Origin: Prevotella sp.
GTDB taxonomy: Bacteria; Bacteroidota; Bacteroidia; Bacteroidales; Bacteroidaceae
Assembly (NCBI GenBank): GCA_022732315.1
Contig: JAIJUV010000051.1
Coordinates: forward strand, 1 to 15,334
Reading direction: 5' to 3'
DNA length: 15,334 nt
Shown here: piece by piece, positions 8,224 to 14,540 of the stretch
How the letters are laid out: each line of letters starts with the position of its first letter
Position numbering within the stretch: position 1 is the first letter of the stretch
Made by a program: the position numbers and the translations under genes
The notes under the pieces: model-generated
The model's input: the letters and a program-made list of their open reading frames with translations, nothing else
Database searches by the model: none
Told to the model about the DNA's origin: nothing

Positions 8224-8460
8224 ATGGTACAAATGGATACAAAAAATGAAAGAAAAGAAAAGGAAAGAACAAAAAGGTCTGAGACGGGTAAATACTTCTA
8301 TGACTTAAGCAAAGCGTCTTTCTCTATCACTTTTCTCGGTAGCTTGGCATCGATGTTTAAAGATGGAGCCCCAACTGTATCAATGCTTATTGGAGCAACC
8401 ATTGGCATAATACTGTCTGTGGTATTTTTCATCGTTGGATATAAAATCTTAAAAAAATAA
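8224..8460 (+). CDS. Small membrane protein, possibly DUF6722 family
   Basis: A 78-residue protein: a charged Lys/Glu/Arg-rich N-terminus (about 1-22), then GKYFYDLSKASFSITFLGSL and a second hydrophobic stretch (about 50-74) ending in YKILKK. Two membrane passes are likely. The GKYfyDlSK block resembles the small Bacteroidota membrane family I recall as DUF6722; the match is from memory and moderate. No function is known. The start at 8224 is favoured by AGGAGG five bases upstream; a second in-frame ATG three codons later is possible. It sits 14 bases after rlmN and five bases before the next small gene, so it is part of the rlmN operon. Confidence 0.7.
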   Translation: MVQMDTKNERKEKERTKRSETGKYFYDLSKASFSITFLGSLASMFKDGAPTVSMLIGATIGIILSVVFFIVGYKILKK

Positions 8461-8465
8461 GAATT

Positions 8466-8570
8466 ATGGATCTATTTACATTTACAATGACGATAAGTCT
8501 CATCATAGCTCTCAGCTTTCTGGCTTGGCTTTATACAAAACCAGGAAAGAAATGGTTAGAGAATCTTTAA
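8466..8570 (+). CDS. 34-aa single-pass membrane protein, copy 1 of a tandem pair
   Basis: A very short gene reading MDLFTFTMTISLIIALSFLA, then a WLYT turn and GKKWLENL. One membrane helix (about 5-23) is followed by a short basic cytoplasmic-type tail. It starts five bases after the preceding stop. Its reality is supported by the next gene, which has exactly the same length and 17 of 34 identical residues in the same register: TMTI, IA, S, L, LYT, GKK and LE are shared. I do not recognise the family. Location in a dense operon with an upstream membrane protein suggests a small membrane-associated or complex-assembly role, which is inference. Confidence 0.65.
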   Translation: MDLFTFTMTISLIIALSFLAWLYTKPGKKWLENL

Positions 8571-8580
8571 AATAAGAAAT

Positions 8581-8685
8581 ATGTTTTACATGGCTTTAAC
8601 AATGACAATTATTATGGTAATTGCAGTTAGCATCCTGATATTCCTCTACACTCCAAAGGGTAAGAAATTTTTGGAGAGTATGTAA
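8581..8685 (+). CDS. 34-aa single-pass membrane protein, copy 2 of a tandem pair
   Basis: This reads MFYMALTMTIIMVIAVSILI, then FLYT and GKKFLESM. It has the same length and layout as the preceding gene: one hydrophobic helix then an LYTxxGKKxLE tail. About half the residues are identical, while the DNA has diverged, which argues that protein selection rather than a recent duplication keeps them alike. It starts ten bases after copy 1 and ends three bases before the lipoprotein ATG, leaving almost no non-coding room. Function unknown. Confidence 0.65.
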   Translation: MFYMALTMTIIMVIAVSILIFLYTPKGKKFLESM

Positions 8686-8688
8686 AGT

Positions 8689-9702
8689 ATGAAGCACTCA
8701 TTTGCACGCAGAGCAACAAAGTTGCCTCTCATCAGCCTACTACTCTACATTCTGCTGAGTGGATGCAACAGAGGAAAGGAAAATCAACTGCCCAAAAGCA
8801 CGGGAATGCCTTACGAGGTGGTGCTTGAGGGAGATACCGACAGCATCGTAACCAAGATGCTGACGGAGGATGTGACAGGACTGCCCCAACCCGAACCACT
8901 CTGCCGACTGATTCAGGTGAAAAAGGGCAAGACCCGGGGGAACTATCTGCTCGTCAGAACCCGAATCGTCGTGAATATCGGAGAACGGGATTTCGGAGAA
9001 CAGAATATAGGAGAGCGGGATTTCTCCGTCACACTTCACCACGACGAGAATGCAGCGCCACAGAATATCATTCGCATAACCGCCCAATCGGCACAGCAGT
9101 TGCGGGAAAGGCTTAATGGCGAGAAACTCCGCCACATCGTGGATGAAGTGGAACTGAAACATCTGGCAGATATCATCTCCGGTAACCCCAGCAAACAAAA
9201 CAGGGAGATGCAAGACGAAATCAAAAAGATGTTCGGAATCGACATGAAGATTCCTGCAGCGATGAACGCCAGCAAAAAGGCGAAAGACTTCATCTGGATC
9301 TCGAACAACGCCAGTTCGGGCATGCAGAACCTGCTCGTAATGAAAGTGAAGAGTGAAGAACGAAGAGCAGGAAAAGTGAAGAGTGAAGAACGAAGAATGA
9401 AGAATTCAAATGCTTTTCATGTAAATGACAAGGCTTTGATTGATAGCATTCTCCGAACCAATATGCCGGGTGAAACCGACAGCATGTATATGGTGATTCC
9501 TCATCTCTCAGAAAGAGGACTCTGGGAGATGAAAGGAGATGCCATGGGAGGGCCTTACGTAATGCATCGCATTCATAGGCAAACAAGCCAGGCAGCAAAG
9601 CAAGGCTATAACCTCTACATCATCGCCTTTGTCTATGCACCCGAAATGAAAAAGAAAATATTAATCAAGCAGCTCGAAGCTGCGATTTCTACTATAAAAT
9701 AA
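8689..9702 (+). CDS. DUF4837-type lipoprotein
   Basis: A 337-residue predicted lipoprotein: basic N-terminus, hydrophobic stretch (12-23) and lipobox LSGC with C26 as the lipidated residue. The mature part carries PYEVVLEGD (39-47 region), AAPQNIIRI, a central stretch with IPAAMNASKKAKDFIWIS, and GLWEMKGDAMGGPYVMH near the C-terminus, which match the Bacteroidota DUF4837 family as I remember it. No function is known; neighbouring lptE and secG further along suggest an envelope setting. Two independent 30-base in-frame repeats are present (8974-9024 and 9343-9396), each adding ten residues, at places where relatives would be expected to be shorter. It begins three bases after the second 34-aa gene and ends six bases before the pdxA-like gene, so it is in the same transcript. 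Lipoprotein call strong, family moderate. Confidence 0.8.
   Translation: MKHSFARRATKLPLISLLLYILLSGCNRGKENQLPKSTGMPYEVVLEGDTDSIVTKMLTEDVTGLPQPEPLCRLIQVKKGKTRGNYLLVRTRIVVNIGERDFGEQNIGERDFSVTLHHDENAAPQNIIRITAQSAQQLRERLNGEKLRHIVDEVELKHLADIISGNPSKQNREMQDEIKKMFGIDMKIPAAMNASKKAKDFIWISNNASSGMQNLLVMKVKSEERRAGKVKSEERRMKNSNAFHVNDKALIDSILRTNMPGETDSMYMVIPHLSERGLWEMKGDAMGGPYVMHRIHRQTSQAAKQGYNLYIIAFVYAPEMKKKILIKQLEAAISTIK
8974..9024 (+). repeat. In-frame 30-bp-period repeat in the lipoprotein gene (NIGERDF units)
   Basis: Units 8974-8994 and 9004-9024 are 21 bases long with three mismatches and a 30-base period. They encode NIGERDF twice, separated by GEQ. Confidence 0.85.
9343..9396 (+). repeat. In-frame 30-bp-period repeat in the lipoprotein gene (VKSEERR units)
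   Basis: Identical 24-base units at 9343-9366 and 9373-9396 encode VKSEERR twice. The sequence style (gtgaagagtgaagaacgaag) is like the purine-rich spacer repeats common between genes in Prevotella-type genomes, here held within a coding frame. Confidence 0.85.
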
Positions 9703-9708
9703 AATTTC

Positions 9709-11052
9709 ATGGACAACAAAAGAATCAAAGTGGCTATCACCCACGGCGATACCAATGGTATCGGATATGAACTCATTTTTAAGGCATTCAACGAACCGGA
9801 GATGCTGGAGTATTGCACCCCTATCATCTACGGCTCGCCAAAAGTGGCAGCCTACTATCGCAAGGCGATGAACCTGCCAGCCCAGTTCTCCATCATCCAG
9901 AAAGCTGAAGATGCTGAGGATGGAAGAATCAACCTCCTCGCTGCCGTAGAAGAGGAAGTGAAGGTGGATATGGGTATGCCTACTCCGGAATCAGGAGCAG
10001 CAGCAGTCAAGGCACTCGACCGTGCCATGACCGACTATCGCGACGGTCTCTACGATGTGCTCGTCACTGCCCCGGTAAGCAGTCAGAACATCAAGATTGA
10101 AGGTTACACCTTCGTGGATCACAAAGACTACATCGAAACCTGTCTGGGCGACGGCAGCCATGCCCTGAGCCTGCTCGTAGGCGACGACCTGCGCATTGCC
10201 TCCGTCACCGGCAAGACACCACTCACCCAGGTGGCCAAGTCAATCACCCAGGAAAGCATCGTGGAGAAAACCACCCTGCTCTGGCACACCCTGAAGCGCG
10301 ACTTCCTCCTCACCAACCCACGCATCGCTGTGCTCGCCCTCAACCCAAGCATCAACGAGGAACAGAGCTGCGGCACCGAGGAGCGCAACATCATCATCCC
10401 AGCCATCGATGCACTCGCCGAGAAGGGCATCCAGGCATTCGGTCCTTACCCAGCCGACGATTTCTTCGGCAACGGATACTACAACGAGTTCGATGGCGTC
10501 ATGGCGATGTACCACGACCAGGCAGCCGTACCATTCCACTCCCTCTTCAACGAGGATGGCGTGCTCTATACCGCTGGTCTCCCTATCATCCATACAGCAG
10601 CCAACACCACCCCATGCTACTATATGGCAGGCTACAACGAGGCAGATGCCATCTCGTTCCGCCACGCCATCTTCCTGGCACTCGATGCCTTCCGCCATCG
10701 CGAAACCTGCGAAGAGGCTTACCAGAACCCACTGCCAAAGCTCTACCACGAGAAGCGTGATGAGAGCGAGAAGGTTCGCTTCTCCATCCCAAAGAAGCAC
10801 GTTCCTTCCCCATTCCCTCCAAAGGGCGGAAACAAGCAGAACGGCACCAAGGGAAACAACGAGCAGAATGCCCCTAAGGGAAACAACGGCAATAACAATG
10901 GTGGCAACAATGGTAATGCCAACAACAACGCCCCTCAGCCTGCCCAGCAGACTGATAAAAAGTTGACACAGCAGCCTAATCCTGCCGAAAAACAGGCGCA
11001 GCCAGCTCCTCAGAAGCCAGCAGAACAGCCTGCTCCACAACCAGCAGAATAG
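9709..11052 (+). CDS. PdxA-family protein with degenerate active site and low-complexity tail
   Basis: Residues 1-360 align along their whole length with PdxA, the 4-phosphohydroxy-L-threonine dehydrogenase of vitamin B6 synthesis: THGDTNGIGYE (11-21), LVTAPVS (118-124), LNPSINEEQSCGTEE (211-225), GPYPADDFFG (245-254), AMYHDQ (266-271) and YTAGLP (287-292). Compared with E. coli PdxA (numbering from memory), the metal ligands H166 and H211 are K169 and S214, with only H266 kept as H269. Substrate contacts T137, K274, N283 and R292 become K139, H277, L286 and H295, and the conserved DHG becomes NTT (299-301). The spacing matches exactly, so these are substitutions, not misalignment. Residues 365-447 form an Asn/Gln/Pro/Gly-rich tail. 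Automatic annotation would say pdxA; classical activity looks doubtful. It is the last gene of the rlmN operon and is followed by a terminator. Confidence 0.85.
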   Translation: MDNKRIKVAITHGDTNGIGYELIFKAFNEPEMLEYCTPIIYGSPKVAAYYRKAMNLPAQFSIIQKAEDAEDGRINLLAAVEEEVKVDMGMPTPESGAAAVKALDRAMTDYRDGLYDVLVTAPVSSQNIKIEGYTFVDHKDYIETCLGDGSHALSLLVGDDLRIASVTGKTPLTQVAKSITQESIVEKTTLLWHTLKRDFLLTNPRIAVLALNPSINEEQSCGTEERNIIIPAIDALAEKGIQAFGPYPADDFFGNGYYNEFDGVMAMYHDQAAVPFHSLFNEDGVLYTAGLPIIHTAANTTPCYYMAGYNEADAISFRHAIFLALDAFRHRETCEEAYQNPLPKLYHEKRDESEKVRFSIPKKHVPSPFPPKGGNKQNGTKGNNEQNAPKGNNGNNNGGNNGNANNNAPQPAQQTDKKLTQQPNPAEKQAQPAPQKPAEQPAPQPAE

Positions 11053-11064
11053 GCTCGAAATACG

Positions 11065-11104
11065 TAGAGAATAGGCGAAATATCACATTTTCGCCTATTT
11101 TCTA
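11065..11104 (+). terminator. Hairpin terminator after the PdxA-like gene
   Basis: Arms 11065-11080 and 11089-11104 form a 16-bp stem with one mismatch and an 8-base loop, beginning 13 bases after the stop. There is no clear U-run after it, but the strength and position suit the end of the rlmN operon. Confidence 0.7.
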
Positions 11105-11158
11105 CCTTATTACACCCACTTTTTGGGCAAAAAAGGCAGTTAATTCAAAAAAAATGTG

Positions 11159-11166
11159 TAATTTTG
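11159..11166 (+). promoter_or_regulatory. Promoter -7 box for the sigma-54 activator operon
   Basis: TAATTTTG fits the Bacteroidota -7 consensus TAnnTTTG and ends eight bases before the ATG at 11175. The predicted start site is at about 11170, giving a leader of only about five bases. No matching -33 TTTG is evident at the right spacing. Confidence 0.55.
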
Positions 11167-11174
11167 GCAGCTAA

Positions 11175-12542
11175 ATGGATAATTCTGAACTACAGAAAAT
11201 AAAACAACGCTACAATATCGTCGGAAATAGCGACGGATTGAACCGTGCTCTCGATGTCGCCCTACAAGTGGCACCGACCGACCTTTCCGTGCTTATCATC
11301 GGAGAGAGCGGTGTGGGTAAGGAAATCATCCCACGAGTCATTCACGATAACTCGCCGAGAAGACGCGAAAGATATTTCGCCATCAACTGCGGCAGTATCC
11401 CAGAGGGAACTATCGACAGCGAACTCTTCGGTCATGAGAAAGGTTCCTTCACCGGAGCCATCGGCGAAAGCGAAGGATATTTCGGCATCGCCAACAAGGG
11501 TACCATCTTCCTCGACGAGGTGGGTGAACTGCCGATACAGACGCAGGCCCGGCTGCTTCGTGTGCTCGAAACGGGTGAATACATCCGTGTGGGCGGCACC
11601 GAAATCAGAAAGACTGATGTGAGAATTGTGGCAGCCACCAACGTAAACATGCGCAAGGCTGTGAGCGAGGGAAAATTCCGCGAAGACCTCTACTATCGCT
11701 TGAATACCATCCCTATCCAGATGCCTCCGCTGCGTGAACGTGGCAACGACATCCTCCTGCTCTTCCGCCTCTTTGCAATGCAGATGGCTGAGAAATATCG
11801 ATTGCCTAAGATTTCACTCACCGAGGATGCCAAGGCGCTCATGCTGAAATATAAGTGGCCAGGCAACGTGCGACAGCTCAAGAACATCACCGAACAGATG
11901 TCAGTGCTGAGCCGGGAAAGGGAAATCAATCTCGAAACCCTCTCGCAGTTCATCCCAAGAGATGAGGAAACTACCCAGCTCGCCACCATTCCGCAAGCCG
12001 GAAACGAGCAGCATAGCTACGAAAGCGAGCGGGAGATGCTCTACAAGATTCTCTACGAACTCAGGGGCAACGTGAGCGACCTGCGAAGAGAGATGAAATC
12101 GCTGCGCGACCAGCTAGATGAAGCTCGGGGACTCAGCGGAGCCAATGGCTTCAGCCATCCGAAAAACATCTCAGGCATGCCTCCAACCACGGTTTCAGGC
12201 GTACCATCGGTTTCAGGAATGCCAGCACCGGTTTCGGGAATCACATCCCCATCGGTTTCGGGAATGCCTGAACCCCACTACCCTTCCGAATTCGGCAATC
12301 TGCAGGAAGGCAGAATCTATGCCGAACCAAGACGGGATGCCGAGGATATCGAGGCAGAGGAAATCAAGGACATGGAGAATGAGAATGAGAGCGAGAACGA
12401 ATCGCTCAACCTCAATGAACTGAGCCGACAGATGATAGAGCGCGCCCTGGAACGCAACAACGGCAACCGCAAGAAGGCGGCCGAAGAATTGGGCATCTCC
12501 GACAGAACGCTCTACAGAAGAATTAAAAAATACAATTTATGA
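11175..12542 (+). CDS. Sigma-54-dependent Fis-family transcriptional activator
   Basis: A 455-residue bacterial enhancer-binding protein that would use ATP to open sigma-54 RNA polymerase promoters. It has no N-terminal sensor or receiver: the AAA+ domain starts near residue 14, as in PspF. Walker A is GESGVGKE (43-50), the sigma-contacting loop is GSFTGA (90-95) where most members have GAFTGA, Walker B is IFLDEVGEL (111-119), the arginine-finger region is REDLYYRLN (169-177), and WPGNVRQLKN is at 228-237. A linker with a possible coiled coil (about 283-318), a VSGMP-type repeat (332-367) and an acidic stretch (385-412) leads to a Fis-type helix-turn-helix (about 413-453). It heads the operon with lptE, whose ATG overlaps its stop by four bases. 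Control without a sensor domain probably depends on a partner protein or on expression level. Confidence 0.93.
   Translation: MDNSELQKIKQRYNIVGNSDGLNRALDVALQVAPTDLSVLIIGESGVGKEIIPRVIHDNSPRRRERYFAINCGSIPEGTIDSELFGHEKGSFTGAIGESEGYFGIANKGTIFLDEVGELPIQTQARLLRVLETGEYIRVGGTEIRKTDVRIVAATNVNMRKAVSEGKFREDLYYRLNTIPIQMPPLRERGNDILLLFRLFAMQMAEKYRLPKISLTEDAKALMLKYKWPGNVRQLKNITEQMSVLSREREINLETLSQFIPRDEETTQLATIPQAGNEQHSYESEREMLYKILYELRGNVSDLRREMKSLRDQLDEARGLSGANGFSHPKNISGMPPTTVSGVPSVSGMPAPVSGITSPSVSGMPEPHYPSEFGNLQEGRIYAEPRRDAEDIEAEEIKDMENENESENESLNLNELSRQMIERALERNNGNRKKAAEELGISDRTLYRRIKKYNL
12168..12275 (+). repeat. VSGMP-type degenerate repeat in the activator linker
   Basis: Residues 332-367 hold five SG-containing units (ISGMP, VSGVP, VSGMP, VSGIT, VSGMP) with Pro/Ser spacers. 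At DNA level the shared core is ggtttcaggaatgcc and variants. It separates the AAA+ module from the DNA-binding domain. Confidence 0.8.
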
Positions 12543-13060
12543 AGCATCTACGCGCGTACATATATATAATAGGCATCGTCCTGGTGATGGGTGTCACCGC
12601 AGCCTGCTCCGTGAGCTACAAGTTCAACGGCGCCAGCATCGACTACACCAAGACCAAGACCATCCAGTTGGCCGACTTCCCTATCCGCAGCTCCTATGTA
12701 TGGGGTCCGATGGGTCCGATGTTCAACAACGAACTGAAGGATAAGTTTGCCAGCAACACCCAGCTCCGCCAGGTGAGCCGCAATGGCGACCTGAAGATAG
12801 AGGGCGAGATTACCCAATACTCACAGCGCAACAAGTCGGTGAGTGCCGAGGGATATTCAGCCCAGACCGAGCTGAGCATCACGGTGAACGTACGCTTCAC
12901 CAACACCAAGAACCACAACGAGGATTTCGAGCGCCAGTTCACCTCTGCCAAGACCTACGATACCACCCAGAGCCTCGCCTCTGTGCAGGAAGAGTTGGTA
13001 ACGCAGATGGTAAAAGACCTGGTTGACCAGATCTTCAACGCCACCGTGGCAAACTGGTAG
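12539..13060 (+). CDS. lptE: LPS assembly lipoprotein LptE
   Basis: A 173-residue outer-membrane lipoprotein that would plug and assemble LptD, the pore inserting lipopolysaccharide at the cell surface. A signal sequence (1-22) ends in VTAAC with C23 as the lipid site, then SVSYKFNGASIDY begins the LptE domain (PF04390-like), with the FNNEL, IEGEIT and ELSITVNVRF strands expected for the fold. Length is normal for Bacteroidota LptE. The ATG shares an ATGA with the activator's stop codon, so the two are probably translationally coupled. An AT-rich 44-base spacer with agttaata repeats separates it from the next gene. I know this activator-lptE-TPR-secG order from other Bacteroidota, which supports the call. 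Confidence 0.9.
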   Translation: MKHLRAYIYIIGIVLVMGVTAACSVSYKFNGASIDYTKTKTIQLADFPIRSSYVWGPMGPMFNNELKDKFASNTQLRQVSRNGDLKIEGEITQYSQRNKSVSAEGYSAQTELSITVNVRFTNTKNHNEDFERQFTSAKTYDTTQSLASVQEELVTQMVKDLVDQIFNATVANW

Positions 13061-13104
13061 TAGAATTTAGAGTTAATAGTTTATAGTTTAAAGTTAATAA
13101 TATC
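13061..13104. repeat. AT-rich spacer with agttaata-type repeats
   Basis: The spacer between lptE and the TPR-like gene contains repeated agttaata and tttatag words (agttaata at 13071 and again at 13092). Such spacers are common in Prevotella-like genomes. No promoter or hairpin is evident. Confidence 0.5.
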
Positions 13105-13914
13105 GTGGAACTAAACAGATTGATACAACATCCTGAGGAAATGAACCGGGAGACGCTCTATGATTTGCGCGCCCTCCTGGCCCTCTATCCGTACTATCAG
13201 ACGGCTCGCCTTCTGATGTTGCAGAACCTGTACCTGCTCCACGACCCGAGCTTCGACGAAGAACTGCGCCGTGCCGCCATCTATATCTCCGACCGCAAGG
13301 TGATCTTCCAGATGGTAGAGGCAGCCCACTATCAGCTCAAGATCCAGAATGCAAACCGCCACGAAGCTGTGGAAGGCAAGCCGAAGAGCGACCGCACCAG
13401 CAGTCTCATCGACCACTTCCTCCACTCCATCCCTACCGAAGCAGAGGAAAGGGAGAAAGAACCGGAAGAGAAGCGCAAACCAACGCCAGCCGATGCCGCC
13501 GTTGACTACGTGGCCTATTTGATGGAGACGGAGACGGAAACCGAGCACGAGCAGCCATCAAGAACCATCGCCCTCATCGATGACTTCATAGAAGAAGGCG
13601 GATTCAAGCTCCACAAGGATAAGGAGGAGGATGATCAGGAGAGCGAGATGATGGAGAAGAAGGAAGAAAAGGAAGAGAAGGAAGAGAAGAAGGAAACTGC
13701 AGAAGCAGATTCTTCCGAAGCCCAAGCTGCCTCAGAAAACGGTGGTATCTTTACGGAGACCCTTGCCCGAATCTACATCAAGCAGGGCAAGTACGAGCGA
13801 GCCTATCAGATTATCGACCGCCTGTACAAGCAGCATCCACAGAAGAGTGCGTTCTATATAGATCAGCTCCGCTTCCTCGAAAAACTGATGCTTAACGAGA
13901 AGAAAAGAAAATAA
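13105..13914 (+). CDS. Tetratricopeptide-like protein of the lptE-secG locus
   Basis: A 269-residue soluble protein. The N-terminus (1-80), with LALYPYYQTARLLMLQNLYL and YISDRKVIFQMVEAAHY, is a conserved block I recognise from Bacteroidota proteins that lie between lptE and secG. The C-terminus (about 214-266), FTETLARIYIKQGKYERAYQ and following residues, is a TPR-like helical pair. The middle (110-210) is low-complexity, rich in Glu and Lys, including runs of EEKEEKEEKKE. TPR pairs usually bind partner proteins; the partner is unknown. The start is the GTG at 13105, which gives MELNRLIQHPEEMNRETLYD matching relatives; no ATG lies between it and the upstream stop in this frame. It is 44 bases after lptE and 29 before secG, probably the same transcript. 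Confidence 0.8.
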   Translation: MELNRLIQHPEEMNRETLYDLRALLALYPYYQTARLLMLQNLYLLHDPSFDEELRRAAIYISDRKVIFQMVEAAHYQLKIQNANRHEAVEGKPKSDRTSSLIDHFLHSIPTEAEEREKEPEEKRKPTPADAAVDYVAYLMETETETEHEQPSRTIALIDDFIEEGGFKLHKDKEEDDQESEMMEKKEEKEEKEEKKETAEADSSEAQAASENGGIFTETLARIYIKQGKYERAYQIIDRLYKQHPQKSAFYIDQLRFLEKLMLNEKKRK

Positions 13915-13943
13915 ATAATAATAATAAAACTAGTTTTAAAAAA

Positions 13944-14357
13944 ATGATTTACACATTATTTGTAGTATTGATTGTCCTGGTATCAATCTTGATGGTACTC
14001 ATCGTCTTGATTCAGGAGTCAAAGGGAGGTGGATTGGCATCTAACTTCTCATCAACCAACTCTATCATGGGTGTTCGCAAGACCACCGACGTAGTAGAGA
14101 AGATCACATGGACCCTTGCTGGTCTGATGGTAGTAATCAGCGTAGCTTGCGCTTACGTAGCTCCACAGGCTGTGGGCGAGAGCAGCGTTATGGAGGGTGC
14201 AACCCAGGAGCAGACCGCTCTTCCTGCTATGCCAGGTGCCAGCAAGGATGCAGCAGCCGGTGCTCAGAAGGCAGCTCCAGCAGCAGCCGGTGCAGAGAAA
14301 GCAGCACCTGCAGCAGAAAAGGCAGCTCCTGTAGTGCCAAACAGCCCTGCAAAATAA
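13944..14357 (+). CDS. secG: Preprotein translocase subunit SecG
   Basis: A 137-residue inner-membrane subunit of the SecYEG protein-export channel. Two membrane helices (about 3-23 and 54-72) flank the family signature IQESKGGGLASNFSSTNSIMG (22-43 region), and VVEKITW precedes the second helix. The core ends near residue 75. The rest (76-137) is an Ala/Pro/Lys/Glu-rich repeat tail with units such as EKAAPAA, absent from the short E. coli-type SecG; similar extensions occur in Bacteroidota. It is the last gene of the activator-lptE operon. Its stop lies 17 bases before the dyad that may serve as its terminator. Confidence 0.93.
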   Translation: MIYTLFVVLIVLVSILMVLIVLIQESKGGGLASNFSSTNSIMGVRKTTDVVEKITWTLAGLMVVISVACAYVAPQAVGESSVMEGATQEQTALPAMPGASKDAAAGAQKAAPAAAGAEKAAPAAEKAAPVVPNSPAK

Positions 14358-14373
14358 AAAAAAATGTAAAAAA

Positions 14374-14411
14374 GTACGGAAATATTTGGTGGAACCAAAT
14401 TTTTTCCGTAC
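14374..14411 (+). terminator. 38-base dyad after secG, overlapping the tRNA promoter
   Basis: The outer arms GTACGGAAA (14374-14382) and TTTCCGTAC (14403-14411) and the inner arms ATTTGGT (14384-14390) and ACCAAAT (14394-14400) form an almost continuous 16-bp stem with a 3-base loop. It could end secG transcripts. Its arms also contain the tRNA promoter elements, so a regulatory role as an operator is equally possible. Confidence 0.6.
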
Positions 14412-14416
14412 CTTTG
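14385..14416 (+). promoter_or_regulatory. Consensus Bacteroidota promoter for the tRNA-His pair
   Basis: TTTG (14385-14388), a 20-base spacer and TACCTTTG (14409-14416) match the -33/-7 consensus exactly. Transcription would start at about 14420, about 13 bases before the first tRNA. Confidence 0.85.
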
Positions 14417-14433
14417 CACTCGCTTAAAAAATG

Positions 14434-14507
14434 GTGGACGTAGTTCAGTTGGTTAGAGCGTCAGATTGTGGTTCTGAATGTCGTGGGTTCGAGTCCCACC
14501 TTCCACC
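14434..14507 (+). tRNA. tRNA-His (GTG), copy 1
   Basis: A 74-base cloverleaf: acceptor GTGGACG with CTTCCAC, D-arm GTTC/GAGC, anticodon stem TCAGA/TCTGA with loop TTGTGGT (anticodon GTG), T-arm GTGGG/CCCAC with TTCGAGT, and discriminator C73. The base before position 1 is G (14433), giving the G-1:C73 pair that marks tRNA-His. CCA is not encoded. The acceptor stem has a C6-U67 mismatch. Confidence 0.97.
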
Positions 14508-14540
14508 CACATTTCTTTAAGCAAACATAAAAATCAAATG

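Noticed and set aside
10240..11040. A 266-codon open frame on the - strand opposite the PdxA-like gene
   Set aside because: Its composition (Trp/Val/Leu runs) mirrors the repetitive Asn/Gln/Pro codons of the other strand, and no start signal or family is visible.
10801..11049. Possible frameshift or gene fusion creating the tail of the PdxA-like protein
   Set aside because: The frame is continuous, codon use stays similar, the stop is followed at once by a terminator, and the tail matches no separate gene.
13926..13937. AAAACTAGTTTT, a 12-base palindrome just before secG
   Set aside because: It has no loop, lies in AT-rich spacer, and has no partner site; chance is likely in such sequence.
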